Of a stretch of 64,000 nt of DNA, positions 63,656-64,000 are shown piece by piece. Numbering within the stretch: position 1 is the first letter of the stretch; the number at the start of each line of letters is the position of its first letter. The DNA lies in NCBI GenBank assembly GCA_963754065.1, contig CAVWFH010000020.1, forward strand, positions 1-64,000. Direction: 5' to 3'. The position numbers and the translations under genes are program-made. Origin of the DNA: JALORV01 sp963754065 (GTDB taxonomy: Bacteria > Pseudomonadota > Gammaproteobacteria > Burkholderiales > Burkholderiaceae_F). Under the pieces are notes generated by a model. The model searched no databases and was not told the origin of the DNA. It saw only the letters and a list, made by a program, of their open reading frames with translations.

Positions 63656-64000
63656 ATGACTCGTTCGTCCGCTTCGCGTGCACCGCAGGCCAATGCCCCG
63701 GCGGTCTCGGCGGCCCCGACCGCCCCGGCACCCGCGCGTGCGTCGCTGGTCGACCTGCCGAGGCTGCGAAACGTCGAGCCCGCACAGCGGCGCCGGCTGC
63801 TCGTGGTGAGTCTCATCACGGTGGCGTGGTTCGCCTTCACTGTCTGGGCGTCGTCCTTCTGGTTCAATGCGCTGGCCGATGCCATCGGACTGGCTGCCGC
63901 GATCTTCACTATCGGCGGACTGGCTCTGGTTCCGAGTGCGATGAACATGTTCGTCGTTGCCGGGCTGCTGATGGACCGGCGCCCACCACGACGCGCACTC
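63656..64000 (+). CDS. Probable membrane glycosyltransferase family 2, truncated at window edge
   Basis: The frame from ATG 63656 runs open to the right edge (115 codons). After a Pro/Ala-rich N-terminus come two hydrophobic segments (about 50-75, VSLITVAWFAFTVWASSFWF, and about 80-105) and the phrase LVPSAMNMFVVAGLLMDRRPP, which resembles the N-terminal membrane part of processive GT2 synthases of the PgaC/BcsA type. The catalytic domain lies outside the window, so the assignment is tentative. Confidence 0.5.
   Translation, partial: MTRSSASRAPQANAPAVSAAPTAPAPARASLVDLPRLRNVEPAQRRRLLVVSLITVAWFAFTVWASSFWFNALADAIGLAAAIFTIGGLALVPSAMNMFVVAGLLMDRRPPRRAL

Overview
This window is ordinary core chromosome from a GC-rich Gram-negative bacterium, most probably a betaproteobacterium close to the Burkholderiales. 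The main evidence is gene order: ndk-rlmN-pilF-rodZ-ispG-hisS-yfgM-bamB-der-hfq-hflX-hflK-hflC-DUF2065-hisZ-purA-phosphoribosyltransferase, thrS-infC-rpmI-rplT-pheS-pheT-ihfA-merR, surE-pcm-nlpD-rpoS-rlmD, and phoH/bcp/Mth938 divergent from alaC-hom-thrC followed by mob/moe/moa genes. A long-form IHF alpha, a HisZ and a PriB after rpsF agree with this. The assignment is inferred from synteny; no database was searched.

Region by region. 1-5 kb is the most accessory part: a Nudix hydrolase whose 5' end looks frameshifted, a LysR regulator divergent from a secreted sulfatase with a perfect 17-bp palindrome directly before the regulator start codon, a gene-poor stretch, then a flavodoxin-like protein and an MtfA-type zinc peptidase translated leftward. 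5-8 kb holds a monofunctional-type RelA and an OlsB-type ornithine acyltransferase. 8.1-16 kb is the translation cluster: tRNA-Val, a structured leader with a mini-ORF and terminator, thrS, infC with a non-canonical AUC start, rpmI, rplT, a terminator, pheST, ihfA, a MerR-type regulator and tRNA-Pro. 16-21.6 kb has surE-pcm-nlpD-rpoS, a predicted 3'-5' exonuclease and rlmD.

21.6-38 kb is the ndk-to-purA block, covering nucleotide metabolism, rRNA modification, type IV pilus assembly, cell shape, isoprenoid and histidine-linked functions, outer-membrane assembly, ribosome GTPases, Hfq and the HflKC membrane complex. It ends with a purine-type phosphoribosyltransferase and, on the minus strand, tRNA-Leu. 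38-46.5 kb carries rnr, rlmB, an AlkB-type membrane monooxygenase, a CobB-type sirtuin, the rpsF-priB-rpsR-rplI operon with a strong terminator, and dnaB. 46.5-51.5 kb holds a DUF47/PhoU-like protein, a DUF456 membrane protein and a patatin-like lipoprotein, facing a leftward Mth938-bcp-phoH group. 51.6-58.5 kb has alaC, hom, thrC, mobB, moeA, moaD, moaE and crcB, closely packed. 58.5-62.8 kb is an RND efflux pair behind a TetR-type inverted repeat, and the right edge has an unrecognised membrane/coiled-coil protein and the truncated start of a probable membrane glycosyltransferase.

I see no CRISPR array, insertion sequence, prophage, toxin-antitoxin pair or recognisable defence system. The best candidates for undescribed biology are regulatory: the thrS leader (10-bp stem around a two-threonine mini-ORF, then a terminator) and the LysR palindrome touching its own start codon. 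Next come the AlkB-like enzyme among housekeeping genes and the unidentified gene before the glycosyltransferase at the right edge.
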